Source of the DNA: Neoceratodus forsteri
Taxonomy: Eukaryota; Chordata; Ceratodontiformes; Ceratodontidae
Length of the DNA: 64,000 nt
Reading direction: 5' to 3'
Assembly (NCBI GenBank): GCA_016271365.2
Contig: CM057456.1
Coordinates: 886,844,001-886,908,000 of the forward strand
Shown here one piece after another: positions 43,948 to 55,605 of the stretch; the stretch's first letter is position 1; each line of letters starts with the position of its first letter. The notes under the pieces are model-generated. The model did no database searches, was not told the DNA's origin, and saw only the letters and a list, made by a program, of their open reading frames with translations. A program made the position numbers and the translations under genes.

Positions 43948-45210
43948 ATGCATCCCCTATTCTCCTATCTCCCCCTTGTTCTGCTCATATCCCTCTCTTT
44001 ACCACCTCCACTTGCTCTCTACTCACCTATTCCTAATAACTCTTCCAACCCCATCAGTTGCTATCTCCAATCCCCTACCCAAATCCATGCTATCACTCCC
44101 CCCCTGCCATTTGAAATATGGTCTTACTCTACCACTATTCTTCATGCGGCTTTGATAACAGTGTTCACTTTCACTGCAGTTCTCTACCTTCTTCTTCCTC
44201 ACTCATCCACTCCCTTCTCCTCAAAACTCCCAACCTCCTCATCAGCTCCTTCAAAATCCCCTAAGCTCCACTTTCTCATACTCGCCCTCCTCTTGCTCTC
44301 CACTGGGGATATCCACCCCAACCCAGGCTTTATTGCCCCTTGCTCCTCTGGTGCTTCCTCCTCTACTACCTCCTCCCACTCTCTTCTCTCAGCCCTCCCA
44401 AAAGTCTTAAAGATCCTACATCTAAACACCTGCAACTTGTTGCAAAGAATAGACCAGATTCAGACCATGGTGTGCATTCTAAAACCAGACATTCTAATCA
44501 TCTCAGAACCTTGGCTAAAGAGCACTATCCCTGACCACTCAGTCTCCATTCCTGACTACTCACTGCTAAGGCAAGACCATGCTGGCAGGGGTGGTGGTGT
44601 GGTCATTTATGTTCTATCCTCCATCCAATATTCCATCATCTACTCATTCTCCAATCCTGAGACCCATGATGCCCTAGCTAGCCATGTAACCCTCCCCTTC
44701 ACTCTCCCAATCTTTGTAGCCAGCATATACTGCCACCCAAATGTCCATCCTTCAGTCGTGCTAGACCTCCCAACCTCCATCGCTTCTCTTGCTTGCTCTG
44801 GGGAATTATTCATCCTAGGTAACTTCAATATAAATTGGTTGTCACATAAAACTACCAAAACTAAAAATGAAATTGGAGCCCTAAACCTCTCCCAACTGAT
44901 TTCCAAACCCACTCACCCAAACTACAAGACACAACAACACTCCCTACTTGACTGGGCCCTTACCTCCCACCCCCACTGTGCCATCACCTCTGGCATTCTC
45001 CCCAATGCTCTCAGTGACCATATCCAAATATTCATAGTTAGGAAAGTCCACAGAACTAAATCACCACACAAAACCATACAACTGCGCTCTTTCAAGTCTC
45101 TTGATCTTGAACCTCTCTTGAGTAACCTTGCCACATCTGACTGGTCCCCCCAATCTCCTTCCCCTCAGTTGATAAGGCCCTTGCCTACTGCAAAGAAGTC
45201 TTTCCTGTAA
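43948..45210 (+). pseudogene. LINE ORF with 2A-like motif and APE endonuclease
   Basis: A 420-codon frame. Residues 1-110 are Pro/Ser/Leu-rich. A hydrophobic run (LHFLILALLLL, about residues 107-117) leads into STGDIHPNPGF (44299-44331), which resembles the 2A oligopeptide D-x-E-x-N-P-G-P with H for E and F for the final P. The endonuclease follows, with ILHLNTCNLL, IISEPWL (metal-binding E), GRGGGVVIYV, an FILGNFNINW block where GDFN is expected, SLLDWALTS and ALSDHIQIF (SDH). APE endonuclease nicks target DNA. 2A motifs are known in some CR1/L2 LINEs and can cause ribosome skipping or signal-like targeting. The D-to-N change and the altered last proline argue that this copy is inactive. Confidence 0.85.
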
Positions 45211-45699
45211 ACTGGAATGCCTTTGCCCCACTCAGACAAACCAGAGTCAGAGGTAACTACTTATCTTGGATAACCCCTGAACTTCTGGCCTGTTGCAGGG
45301 TGAGAGATTGAGCCTGGAAGCATCATAAAGCTACCCAGCATCCTAGTGACCTCGCAAACTACCGCATGCTCAGAAACTGTTGCACCAGGGCTACAAGATT
45401 AGGCAAGTCCAAATATTTCAAATCTGTCTTCATCACTAATATAAATTCCCCTTCAAAGTTCTAGAAGTTGGTCCACACCCTATTTACCCCTCATCTCACC
45501 CACTGCCCCTGGTACTTAAAGTAAATAGCTCACTAGCATCCAACCCACCCACCAGCCGTAGCTGTGGAATTTAACTCCTACTATACCTCCTACGCCACTG
45601 AGGTTCTGAAGTCCCTCCCCTCCTACCCTTCCCCATCCCCACCCTCTACCAGTGTGCCCCTCCACCACCTTCCCACCTTCCCTTCTCCTTCACTACTGT

Positions 45700-47274
45700 A
45701 ACTCCAAATGATGCCCTAAGTGCCCTCCTCACCATCAACCCCTATAAAGGTGCCTCCTCTGATGGCCTTGACCCAAAACTCCTCTCCCTCTCTGCTTCAG
45801 GCATTGCCTACCCCCTCTCAATAATCTTAAATCTCTCATCCTCTACTGCCTTGGTCCCCTCTTCATGGAAACATGCTGTGGTCCTCCCTCTGCCCAAAGA
45901 GGGTGATCCCTCATTCCCTGGCAACTATCATCCCACTTCTCTCCTCCCTACCCTTGCCAAGCTTCAAGAACAAATTGTCCTCTTCCAACTTACCTCTTTT
46001 CTACCCGACACCTCCTTTTTCACCCCTTTCCAGTCTGGTTTCAGGAAAAAACACTCGACCACCACCTCTGTCCTACAGCTCACAGACTCAATCCTAACTG
46101 GGATGGACAATGGCCAAATTACCTCTGCCATTTTTGTCCACCTGGCCAAGGCCTTCAACACCATCTCTCACTCCCTTCTCCTCAACTCACTCATGGCAGC
46201 TGGCCTATCTCCCTCCACCACAAACTGGTTCAATGCCTACCTTATTGGCAGAACCCAATTAGTTAAGATCTTGGATGCCACTTCCCCTCCCCTTCCAAGT
46301 AGCACTGGAGTCCCCCAGGGCTCGTTATTGGAGTCCCTCCTATTCTCCATCTTCTTAAATGACCTTCGCCTCTGTTTGCTCCCCATCCTCTGCAATACAT
46401 ATATATGCCGATGATACAGTCCTGCATGCATCTGGCTCCTCCCCTGAAGAGGTTACAACCAGCTTACGACAAGACTTCAACAAGTTTCAGCTCTGGTTTG
46501 CTAACTATCAACTTTTCCTCAATGCCAAGAAGACTGTCTTCATGACCTTTGGCACAATGCAGAGACTCTCTAGGCTTCCCTTCCTCCCCACTTTCCACAC
46601 CCTTGATGGGATTTTACTTGAGGACACATCTTCCTTCAGGTACTTAGGTGTTTGGTTGGACCAACACCTAAACTTCTCTGGACATATTGATGCCATCCAG
46701 AAAAAAATTGCACCCCAAGCTTGGTGCCCTGTTCAGGAACCATAGTTGCATCCCTCCCATGGCTAGGCATGAACTTGTTCAGAAGATGATACTGCCTATT
46801 TTTGACTACTGTGACATAGTCTATGGTGCTGCCAGTAAGTCCTCCCTGGCCAGACTGGACAACCTCTTCAATTCCTTCTGCCACTTTGCCCTGGATGTCC
46901 TCCCTTGCACCCATCACTATAATCTTTATTGTGCCCTATCCTTCCCCTCTCTTACAAATAGGTGGCTCTCCCACTGTGCTAAATTCACCTCCAAGCACTG
47001 GTTGGGTGAGCTCCCTTCCTACCTCACCTCCTCCTTTATAACACACTCCCATCCTCCCATTCCCTTAGATCAACTGACTCCTGTACCCTGGTTGTCCCCC
47101 ACAGATCCACCCAAATTAGCCAGTCTGGTTACTCTCACTACCTTCCAAAAATTTGGAACTCCCTCCCACCTTAAATCTGGCACTCATCCTCTGCCTAGTC
47201 CATCAGCTCTGCCCTCAATAATTACCTTGCACCTAGCTGTTCCTACCATGTCCCTCCCTAATTCCCTCCTCTGA
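45700..47274 (+). pseudogene. L2/CR1-type reverse transcriptase (pseudogene)
   Basis: Spacer pieces precede WKHAVVLPLPKEGDPSFPGNY (45865 on). The RT blocks follow: FQSGFRKKHSTTTSVLQLTD, AIFVHLAKAFNTISHSLLL (a usual D is H), STGVPQGSLLESLLFSIFLNDL, then after a frameshift YADDTVLHASG with codons at 46404-46415. Next come FNKFQLWFANYQLFLNAKKT and SFRYLGVWLDQHLNFSGHID (46359-46745). The region with HELVQKMILPIFDYCDIVYG, ending at 47274, is the C-terminal domain. The catalytic YADD is kept. At least two shifts and one changed core residue disable it. Confidence 0.9.
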
Positions 47275-48079
47275 GCCCTGGACAAACCCTCCCTCTCTAC
47301 CCTCACCTTCATTTTACTCTATGCACACCCACCCCCCAAATCTCTAGCCCGCCTTCTCACAAATTGGTCCCCCTTACTGGCATCCCTTGATCTCTCACAG
47401 AATGCAAAAGACCCTGAATGCTCTCCATAGATCCCTCTCCTACCCCCCCAAGGAGCTTGTATCTCTGATCTACTCCCTTCCACCACCATCCTAAAAGGGT
47501 CTTTCTGGAACACTGCCTTATCCCCTTCTCTGTGGTCCCACCAGTCCCCTTGCAGGCTTCCTCACATCCTGAGAGGGTCTACAGGGACACAACTCTTCCC
47601 CCTCCCCCACTTCACCCTCCTCCCTTCCCCTTTTCTTTCACATAAGCACTTGTTTACTTATTAACTCAGCACTTATTATTGTCCAGTCTTTTACATGTTA
47701 TGCACAACACTGTTGTAACACTGTTTGTAACACCTGCCTTACATCTATATGTTAATGTTGATCTTGTAACTTGAATGTTAAATGTCTCACTCCTATTGTA
47801 CTCCTTCCCCCCAGGTTGCACCGGGAGAGGAACGCCTTGTTGCTCAGTGTGCCTTCCTGGTGAAACATTTCAATAAATAAATAAATAAATAAAATCCACC
47901 TGCAATTAAGCCAACATTGTAATGATCAACTGTCTGTATATATGGCTATAATTAATTAAAGGACCTCTGGTTCCAGTGAGCCTACCAGTTACAAAAAAAT
48001 CAACCAATAAATAAATAAATAACTAGTACTGGAATAAATGCACAACTATTAAATTGTTAAATTGGTATGGTGTTGCAGG

Positions 48080-48957
48080 CATAATATTTATTGATCACTG
48101 GGACTCCTTTGCATCAAATAATTCCCTATTCTTGAAGGGTGGTCTACACCTAAAATAAATAGGAACCAAAAAACTGGGCATGAAATTGAAACAAACTCTA
48201 GATGAAATGAGTTTAAACTAGACAATTGGAAAGGGAGGGAGTGAACTCTTGCTATACAATTACAGAATATTCTACCAGTAGTTATCCAAAAAAGGCAACA
48301 CAATTGTATAAATAAGAATATACAATGTGTACTGTTAAATGCAAGAAATCTGACTTCCAAAATGGATAAACTGTCCCTTTTAATTCAAGAAACAATCTAA
48401 TGTGATAGCCATCTCTGAAACTTGGTGGTCAGTAGAGGATGAATGTGGGAAAATATCCCTGAATTTGACCTTTACTTCACAAGCAGACAGCAGAGAAGCA
48501 GGGAGGGGATAGAGATATTTGTTAACTCAAAGTTCAATGCTATCAATGTATCAGAAAAAAAGCACAACAGAAGCAGAGAGCATATGGGTGAAAACAAATA
48601 CAAGGTCTCCCATCAAATAATTATAAGATTGGGTTATAGATCATCTGATGCATCTATTGAAGTTAAAAATTCAATGATATGTGAAATTGAACAGGCATGT
48701 GACTTAGAGGAAATAAATGTTTTAGGCGACTTTAATCTAGGGACATTAATTGGGTTACAGGTCCATCAACTACCTCTGCTGGCAGAAATCTTGTATCAAC
48801 TTGTGAACAATTAAATCTGCATAATTATGTTATGGAACCAATCAGAGATCAGGCAATTTTAGATATACTGTAGCCCTAGGTTCTGAAAATGTCAAGATTA
48901 AGGACTGTACCACTGGTCCACCACTAGGCAACAGCAATCATCGCACAAAGAGGATAA
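48080..48957 (+). mobile_element. CR1-type LINE, fragment 1 of 5 (ORF1 end and endonuclease)
   Basis: The esterase ORF1 end GGLHLK.IGTKKLGMKL is near 48140-48185. The endonuclease follows: LLNARNLTSKMDKLSLLIQE (about 48330-48390), a VIAISETWW block, INVLGDFNLGTLIG (about 48710-48750) and a final PPLGNSNH where SDH is expected (about 48915-48945). The fragment ends where the palindromic element begins. The four later fragments continue the same protein in order on the same strand, which shows a single LINE broken by insertions. Confidence 0.8.
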
Positions 48958-49392
48958 TGGATGGGCACCAGTTAACATTGTGTTCCCTTCAAGAGGTTGT
49001 CATGACAATCTAGCAAACCTTGACAGTGAAGTTTGAGAGGTTTACCTTTGGCATGACAACCTGGAGAAGGGAACTCCACTTGTTGTTGTTAACTGGTGCC
49101 CATCCATTTTCTTTTATAGTGTATGGGCAACAGTTAAACGAAATGTGTCCTTACTTTTCCATTTTTTGTTTTGCACCGCTCTCCTTTAGGGCCAGCTCTC
49201 ACCACTGTGGCCATTTGTCAAAGTGTGGAACTGCGAGATGCGCATGCCCAAAGACATTCAATGTTGTTATACTATTGTTATGATGTACTCAAGAGGGTAT
49301 AACAACCTCTTGATGTCTCAACGATAGTATAACAACAATAGGAATTCACTGAATTCCATCCTTAATAGCCATCTCCCATACACTATAATATA
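48958..49392. mobile_element. Composite palindromic MITE(s) inside the LINE endonuclease
   Basis: Part B (about 48958-49113) is a hairpin: GGATGGGCACCAGTTAAC pairs with GTTAACTGGTGCCCATCC. Part C (about 49120-49390) is bounded by TATAGTGTATGGG and CCCATACACTATA and holds a second hairpin at 49263-49340 (TTGTTATACTATTGTTAT against GTATAACAACAAT-like arms around CAAGAGG/CCTCTTG). The outer TATAGTGTATGGG also ends the palindrome at 22261-22463. It interrupts the LINE endonuclease just after its last motif. Confidence 0.72.
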
Positions 49393-50170
49393 TTTTCATT
49401 ACATCTCAAGTGTATTCCACAGTGATAATGCTATTGAAATCTTTTGTATGAAAAAGGTAACCAGACTGCAATAAATTTGGAGCTACTCAGTATTAACTGG
49501 TCGGAACTATTGCATAATAAAAACACAGACAAAATGTGGTATACAATAATAAATACAATACATGAAATTAGTAACAAACACATACCTAAGGTAAAGAAAC
49601 ACACCAACAATAAATTAAAACCAAAATATCAAGAAATTAATAAATGCTTTTTTAAGCACTATCGTCTAATAAAACTAATACCAATAAATTAGCTTTCAAA
49701 AATGTACAGAAAAAGTGTAAATATGAAATCAGAAAATCCAAAGAAAGGATGGATCTATGTTGGGCTTCAAATGCATCCCAAAAATAATAGTAAGGTTCTT
49801 TTGTTATATTAATTCCCTAACTAAACAAAGTGCAATATTGACCCATTAGTAAAAAATAAAACCAATCTGTGAAATCCCAAAGAAATTGCAAATGTATTTA
49901 ATAAATATTCATATGGCATCTATGCACCAAAAATTGGCTGACACTATGGGACTAGTTAAAAAAGTAAAATCAAATAGCTGAAGAAATCAAAAATAAAATA
50001 AAAAATTTCAAACGTCATACATATCCAAGTCAGGATAAAATCACAGGACACTTGATTAAAATTATTAATCAACATCTTGTCTATCCACTAAAAATGCTAC
50101 TTGAAAAAATCATTAAATGCAGGATCAATACCTATTGACTGGAAGCAAGCAAATGTTATGCCACTATTTA
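49393..50170 (+). mobile_element. CR1-type LINE, fragment 2 of 5 (spacer and RT start)
   Basis: The frame 49444-49692 reads TAINLELLSINWSELLHNKN and ISNKHIPKVKK, the linker between endonuclease and RT. Broken frames then lead to PIDWKQANVMPLFNK (one stop) at about 50130-50170, which is the RT entry motif. It stops there and resumes at about 53541. Confidence 0.8.
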
Positions 50171-50485
50171 ACAAGTTCTGGTCAAAGCCACTTCAGCTGC
50201 TAATGCATTTATGTAATAACATAGAAACAAATAAATAGAGTTTGACGGCAGATTAGAACTGCTAGGCCCATTCAGTCTGCCCGTTTTCCTGACCCGTATC
50301 AGCAGAGATATAGAACTAATGTGTGACATACAGTACTTGTACTTGTAATTTTGTGATGTAAAAGTCCCACATTTACACCACAATAGCAGAAAATTAAAAA
50401 GAAAACCATAACGATTAAAATGTAATGTCTAATTTTTACTGGTATGCTGCTTTCATGTATTTTTATAATGTAATAAACCAGGATA

Positions 50486-50775
50486 GCTCAGCTAATATGC
50501 AGTATCTCATTTTCAACTGGTCCTGAATGTGCCCATTGTTACAATGTATTTTCACTATAGTGATGAGTTGAGATGCAATGTCTTGTTTTCAGAGGGATCC
50601 TGTTTTTGGTGAATGCAGGTCATTATTTACAGAATGTGTAATTTCAGTAGAAGATGGGAATTTATGATGTCAGCATAGGAATATGTAAAGAACATCCTAA
50701 TGTCATTTATAATTTATTTACCCAGGACAGCTCAAATGAGTTGCAACATCTCATTTTCAGTGGAATCCTGCTTCT
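50486..50775. repeat. Three degenerate copies of a LINE-tail-like motif
   Basis: AACCAGGATAGCTCAG...TATCTCATTTTCAACTGGTCCTG, GATGAGTTGAGATGCAATGTCTTGTTTTCAGAGGGATCCTG and ACCCAGGACAGCTCAAATGAGTTGCAACATCTCATTTTCAGTGGAATCCTG share order and spacing. The pattern resembles the 3' ends of RTE/Rex-type LINEs and linked SINEs. Confidence 0.5.
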
Positions 50776-53000
50776 ATCTGCAGTGTGAAGTACAATAGCC
50801 TTGGTATAGAACTGTTGGGTAGTTACCAACACTTCTGGGTTAGAACCAACACATTGATGACAAATACTTTACAACCACAATGCAAAAAGAAATCAATTAT
50901 TGGAAAAAAGGTCAAACTTCTTTTTATGATTTTGGTTGCATTAACACAGTACTTTGGCACCAGTCCTCAAATTCTTCAGTTAGCAGGTGATTTGGTCAGT
51001 TGGCCATTTAATTTGGATGCACATGCTCATAAGCCCCCAACCCACATTTTAGTGTACTGTCATTTTAATTTCTCTGATGTCCTCCAGTGTTTGGCTCATA
51101 TTGGACAAACAGTCTAATACACTCAGACAGGCTTACATAATCTAATAAGTGATACAGTTAAATGGTAGAGTGTGTGTGTGTCTGTCTGTTTAAGGTAGAG
51201 GAGCAGATCCAACCATACCTCTCATTTGTCCCTGATTATCAGGGATGTTACTGATTTTGCCTCAATTATTTACTCTGTTCCTCCTAAAATTTGTGTTTCT
51301 GTGACCAAACAATGGGGATTGTAAGCACAGAATAATATCAAACATTAGTTACACACGTGTTCTTCTTCATAAAATGTATTTTACACTAAGCCCCTTATTC
51401 TGCCAGCTTCCTGAGTGGATATCATCAATTTTGAAGACGTGTCCCTGATTTTTTTAAAGAGCAATTCTCTACTATAATAAAAGCTTAGAAACACTAGATT
51501 TACACCAGTTATGTTTCCACTTTATTGTCTTCTAGTTATTTATTATTTCTTTTGCTATTCCCCTTCTGTTAGTCTACTAAATACTGTAGATAATGCAGTA
51601 ATTATTTCACTGAGTCTTTCAAAATGTATCTGACTGTCCTCTGCTAAACACACAGTTGCTGTTTGTGATATCATAGTCTGTTGTCATGTGCACTATGATG
51701 TCACAAACAAAGGCACTGTGAGGTTAACAGGGTAGTGGCAAATGTTTTCAACTGTTTTCTGTACAGACCTTTTAGATGGACTAGGACTACCAAGATATGC
51801 TGTAAATCTTGGAAAGCAACATTGAAAATGATTAAAAAAAATGTGTTCTGTAGTAAATTGTAACAGTTGTAACATTTTATTTGTTGAAGCACATATGAAG
51901 TGCCAAGTTGCTGTTTAAGCCTTATCCCTGATTTATGAGGCAGGCGGTTGAGAGGTAAGGTCCAGCTAAGAGCATGAAGTGCTAGCAAACTTTGACAGAG
52001 AGGCAGTGATGCTGTTTAGTCCTGGCTATGATCTGAGCAATGAGTAAAAAAAACTCTGTCATCCTGATATCAGTTTACAATTACTGGTACTTTATTTCCA
52101 ATTTAGCTGATGACACAGGATGCTTGGGAACACTTTTTTAGAATATCATGATGTAAGAAAAGTAATTTGCACAGTCAGGACAGAGAGACTGCAATCATGA
52201 TTTCAATATGCACTTTTATGAATTGTTCCTCAAATGTATTAGTTTTTTAGATGCCAGGAAACTGAGTACACTTGTGAATTTTAGAAGGGACATGATTGAA
52301 TTAATCAGAGTTGCCTCAGTAGCCCCTAGTACTCCTGCCTTTTTCACACCAAGTGGAGAATACAGCAGTTTTCAACATTAACCATCATGTGTTCTGGGAG
52401 TGGGTAATTTAAATCAGGTCTATTTTCCTGTTTGCTCTGCCTTGTGTGAGACCTTTTTTTTACCTGTTACATACTGAGGCTAACACCAGCACCACATTAC
52501 CCAGTCACCCAAAATCTCCACAGTTAGCATTGCCAGAACTGATCTATGGACCGAACCATTGTAATTAATAATAATAAAAAAAAACAAGCAAAAAATCTGC
52601 CTCCCACAATTGCCAGTGTTTTTCAGACTTGGAGGAGAAAGAGCATGTTTGGGGGGGGGGACAGAACGTTTGGGATCTGGACAGTTAAACTGGTAGAAAC
52701 CTGAAACTTACATAAACATAAGACGTTGGGACATTCCCAGTTTCTACTCTGATTATATTAACTGTTGTTGTGCCACATACTGAAACATCAGTCCAGAATT
52801 CCTATACATTCTAATTCTGTTGGCTGCGTAAGGCTTAATATTAGCACCTCATGCTGCTCTGCTTAACAAAATAGAGGGGAGGAGGAGGGGAGAAACAAAC
52901 ACATTGTTTTGTATGGGAGACGGGGAGAGATTTTTAGTAAGTTGTACTTTGATTCTCCACTCCCTGGTAGCAAAAAAGCTGTCACTGCCTTAGGAATTCA

Positions 53001-53026
53001 TCTCTCTCTCTCTCTCTCTCTCTCTC
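53001..53026. repeat. (TC)n microsatellite
   Basis: Thirteen TC units followed by C-rich sequence. Confidence 0.97.
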
Positions 53027-53133
53027 CCCCCTCCCTCTCTAGCTCTGTCTCATTTCACGATTATACTGCTGAGAGCTAGTGACCAGCTCTGCTCCAAGCT
53101 GCAAATCCATGCTTAGTCTAAATAAAAACAGTC

Positions 53134-53250
53134 ACAAAAGCAATTACTGGCACCAAATCGATGTAGTGAATGAAGGCTTTATTCCAAGTATACTTGGAAT
53201 AAAGCCAGCCTTCATTCACTACATCTATCTGTTGCTGGTAATTGCTTTTA
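53134..53250. repeat. 117-bp hairpin with perfect 32-bp core palindrome
   Basis: The core GGCTTTATTCCAAGTA/TACTTGGAATAAAGCC (53175-53206) is perfect. The arms extend through AGTGAATGAAGG/CCTTCATTCACT and AAAAGCAATTAC/GTAATTGCTTTT with small mismatches. The 4-base insert CCAG occurs only in the right arm. It may be a MITE fragment. Confidence 0.92.
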
Positions 53251-53540
53251 TGAATGATTATATAGCTCACTACAACAAAAGCTGTAAAATTTCTCCAGTA
53301 AGGCTTAGTTTAACAAATTGTCTATGCTATTCACACTGAACATATCCATTGATAGTAATTTGAGCTGGCATGAGTATGCTCCCTGTAGGAAAACAACTCT
53401 TTCTCCCCCTCCCCCCAGTGTAGTAATTTCAGATAGTGGTTGGATCGTACTTCAACTCCAAAACTGTGCTTTGATGGGAGTCTGAAGTGCCCTTTTTCCC
53501 AAGTGATAGCAAGACATCAGCAGGGCTCTGCCCCCTGCAG

Positions 53541-53775
53541 CCTTAAAAAAGGAGATAAACATATGATAACAAATGATAGACCTGTCAGCCTCACACTACT
53601 TTTATGTAAGATTTTAGAGACTATCATCAAAAACAAAATATTGCCTGCTATGAACAGTTTGGATACTGACCAACATGGGTTTACCAAGAATAGGTCATGC
53701 ACAACTAATCTGCTAACATTCTATGAAAAAATAAGTAAACACCTAGATAATAATGAACCTTGTGATATAATCCTT
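53541..53775 (+). mobile_element. CR1-type LINE, fragment 3 of 5 (RT fingers)
   Basis: It reads KKGDKHMITNDRPVSLTLLL, KILETIIKNKILPAM, DTDQHGFTKNRSCTTNLLTF and NNEPCDII. These are CR1-clade RT blocks in correct order. The next expected residues (LDFRKAF) start at about 55013, so the CR1 at 53776-55005 interrupts it exactly. Confidence 0.88.
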
Positions 53776-55005
53776 TTACATAAGAACATACAAAATTGCC
53801 AGCAGATAGAGATCTTATGGTCTATCAAGTCCGCTCAATTGTGCAGCTAGCAGCCCTTATGCTGCAGCTGTCCCTCCCCTTCCAGTGACGTTCCCCCTTT
53901 CCCTGTCCCATCCCCTTTTGAAGCAGCCCACTGTTCTACAGTATACCACTTCCTCTGGTAATGCATTCCACCCAGACACCATCCTCTCCATAAAAAAGTG
54001 TCTCCTCATTTCCCTCCTGAACCTTCCCTCTTCCAATCTCAGATCATGCCCTCTAGTGTCCCTCCCCCTCCTTAATTTGAAAAGCCCTTCTGTACCCATC
54101 TTATTTATTCCCTTCATGTACTTGAAGGTTTTAATCATGCCCTCCCATTCCTCCTTTCCTCCAGGGAGTACATGTTCATCTCCCTCAGCCTTCTCGTAAG
54201 GTAAGTCCCCTAGCCCCTGGATCATTTGTATTGCCCTGCATTGCACCCACTCTAATAACCTAATGTCCTTCTTCAGGTATGGTCACCAGAACTGCATGCA
54301 CTACTCCAGGTGTGGTCTAACCAGTGACCTGTATAGCGGCAGGATCACCTCCCCCCTCCTGGAGGTTATGCCTCTGGCAATAAAACCCAGCATCCTGTTG
54401 ACCTTTGCAGCTGCCTTTCTACACTGTGCTGAGTTGTTCATTGCTCCTGTTATCATCACCCCCAGATCCTTCTCCTCTTCCATCTTGGCTAGTTGAATCC
54501 CACCCCCAGCAGCTTGCTCCTCCTTGGGTTCTTTGCACTAAAATGTAGCGCCTTGCATTTCTTAGCATTGAAACCCAGCTGCCAAGTGTTGACCAGGCTT
54601 TCAATTTTTCCAGATCATCTTGCAACCCCTGCCACTCTTCTAAGTCATCCACTACTGGTCCCATCTTGGTATCATCTACAAACAGACTGATCTTGCACTT
54701 GATGCCTATTGAGATATCTGCTATGAAGATCCCAAACAACACCGGCCCCAGTACAGAGCCCTGTGGCACCCTGCTTGTCACCACCATGGGAGATGAGAGT
54801 TCTCCTCCCACCACCACCCTCTTCTGTCTCCCTTGCAGCCAGTTCACTACCCATCCCACCATCTTCACCTCTGCCCCTGTGCCTTCCAGCTTACTTCCTA
54901 GCCTCCCATGTGGCACTGAACTGAATGTCTTACTGAAGCCCAGGTACAGGACATCCACTGCATGGCTCCTGTCTAATTGTCGGGTTACCCAGTCATAGTA
55001 CTCCA
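53776..55005 (-). mobile_element. Second CR1 LINE, 5' truncated, minus strand
   Basis: Minus-strand frames carry YDWVTRQLDRSHAVDVLYLG, SVPHGRLGSKLEG, TSRVPQGSVLGPVLFGIFI and SLFVDDTKMG (54419-55006), then MEEEKDLGVMITGAM and ILPLYRSLVRPHLE (54301-54483). A C-terminal part with FFMERMVSGWNALPEEVV is at 53857-54246. This is the CR1 clade. The catalytic box reads FVDD in place of YADD. The 3' end near 53776-53850 has ACATAAGAACATA...GTCTATCAAGTC, like CR1-linked tails. It lies inside the plus-strand CR1-type LINE and is therefore younger than it. Confidence 0.9.
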
Positions 55006-55319
55006 CCAGGTTTTAGATTTCAGAAAAGCATTCAATATGGTACCACACTGGGTAAGTGCCTCAAAACTCAAAAAACTTGGTCTGAATACAAAGTATATAA
55101 ATTGGATATCAAACAGGCTGGAAAATAGATCACGAAGGGTGATTTGTAATAGTTTCTGCTCAGAAAGGGGTTATGTGACAAGCAGTGTTCCTCAGGTTCA
55201 GTGCTGGGGCCAGTTATTTTTCAGATTTTCATTGCAGATTTAACAAAAAAATTAAGTTGCTGGTCAACAAAATATGCCGGTGACTGTAAAATCAGGCACA
55301 CATGTAACAAAGTGGAAGA
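55006..55319 (+). mobile_element. CR1-type LINE, fragment 4 of 5 (RT palm)
   Basis: It continues fragment 3 with LDFRKAFNMVPHWVSASKL, YINWISNRLENRSRRV and SSVPQVQCWGQ (a changed PQGSVLGP). The catalytic position reads YAGD at about 55273-55284. It is then cut by a mariner-type MITE at 55322. Confidence 0.86.
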
Positions 55320-55321
55320 TA

Positions 55322-55603
55322 CAGTGGCGTCCCCCAGGATGAAACCCACTTATAAAGCACTCTGCAGTATGCTGCAGCAGACCTACTGAATAAAGCAATG
55401 TAATTTCAATGGCAATTAGTCCCCTTTGTCATGCAGGAAACTGTGGCATTCACTTCATCCTGGCAGTGTCACATTTTCCTGAATGACAATAGAGACCAAT
55501 TGCCATTGAAATAAAATTGCTTTATTCAGTAAGTCTGCTGTAACATTCTGCAGAGTGCTACAATATGCTGCAGAATTGCATTTCATCTTGGGGGACACCA
55601 CTG
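55322..55603. mobile_element. Mariner/Tc1-type MITE, 282 bp
   Basis: TA flanks both sides (55320-55321 and 55604-55605). The ends CAGTGGCGTCCCCCAGGATG and, inverted, CAGTGGTGTCCCCCAAGATG are matched, and the arms pair over more than 100 bp. The centre AATGTAATTTCAATGG...GTCATGCAGG is also in the element at 57066-57210, so both belong to one family. It has no coding capacity and splits the LINE. Confidence 0.88.
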
Positions 55604-55605
55604 TA

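Larger units (their letters stand above)
43080..47893 (+). mobile_element. L2/CR1-type LINE, near full length, plus strand
   Basis: A C/T-rich leader (about 43130-43950) precedes an APE endonuclease ORF (43948-45210), a broken spacer (45211-45850), the RT (45851-46745), a C-terminal region (46687-47274) and a C-rich 3' UTR. The element ends in AATAAATAAATAAATAAATAA at about 47873-47892, the same tail as the LINE at 15320. The length of about 4.8 kb is near that of full L2-type elements. The leader boundary is a guess from base composition. Stops and frameshifts make it dead, but long frames survive. Confidence 0.84.
50171..53540. other. 3.37-kb insertion or rearranged segment inside the LINE RT
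   Basis: The segment splits the RT between VMPLFNK and KKGDKHMI. It holds a repeat-like piece at 50216-50300 (TAACATAGAAACA... GACGGCAGA... CAGTCTGCCCG), three related LINE-tail-like pieces (50486-50775), a TC tract and a perfect hairpin (separate entries). The rest (about 50780-52990) is A/T-rich, has no coding frame with a domain, and I see nothing else in it. I could not find a target duplication. Confidence 0.55.
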
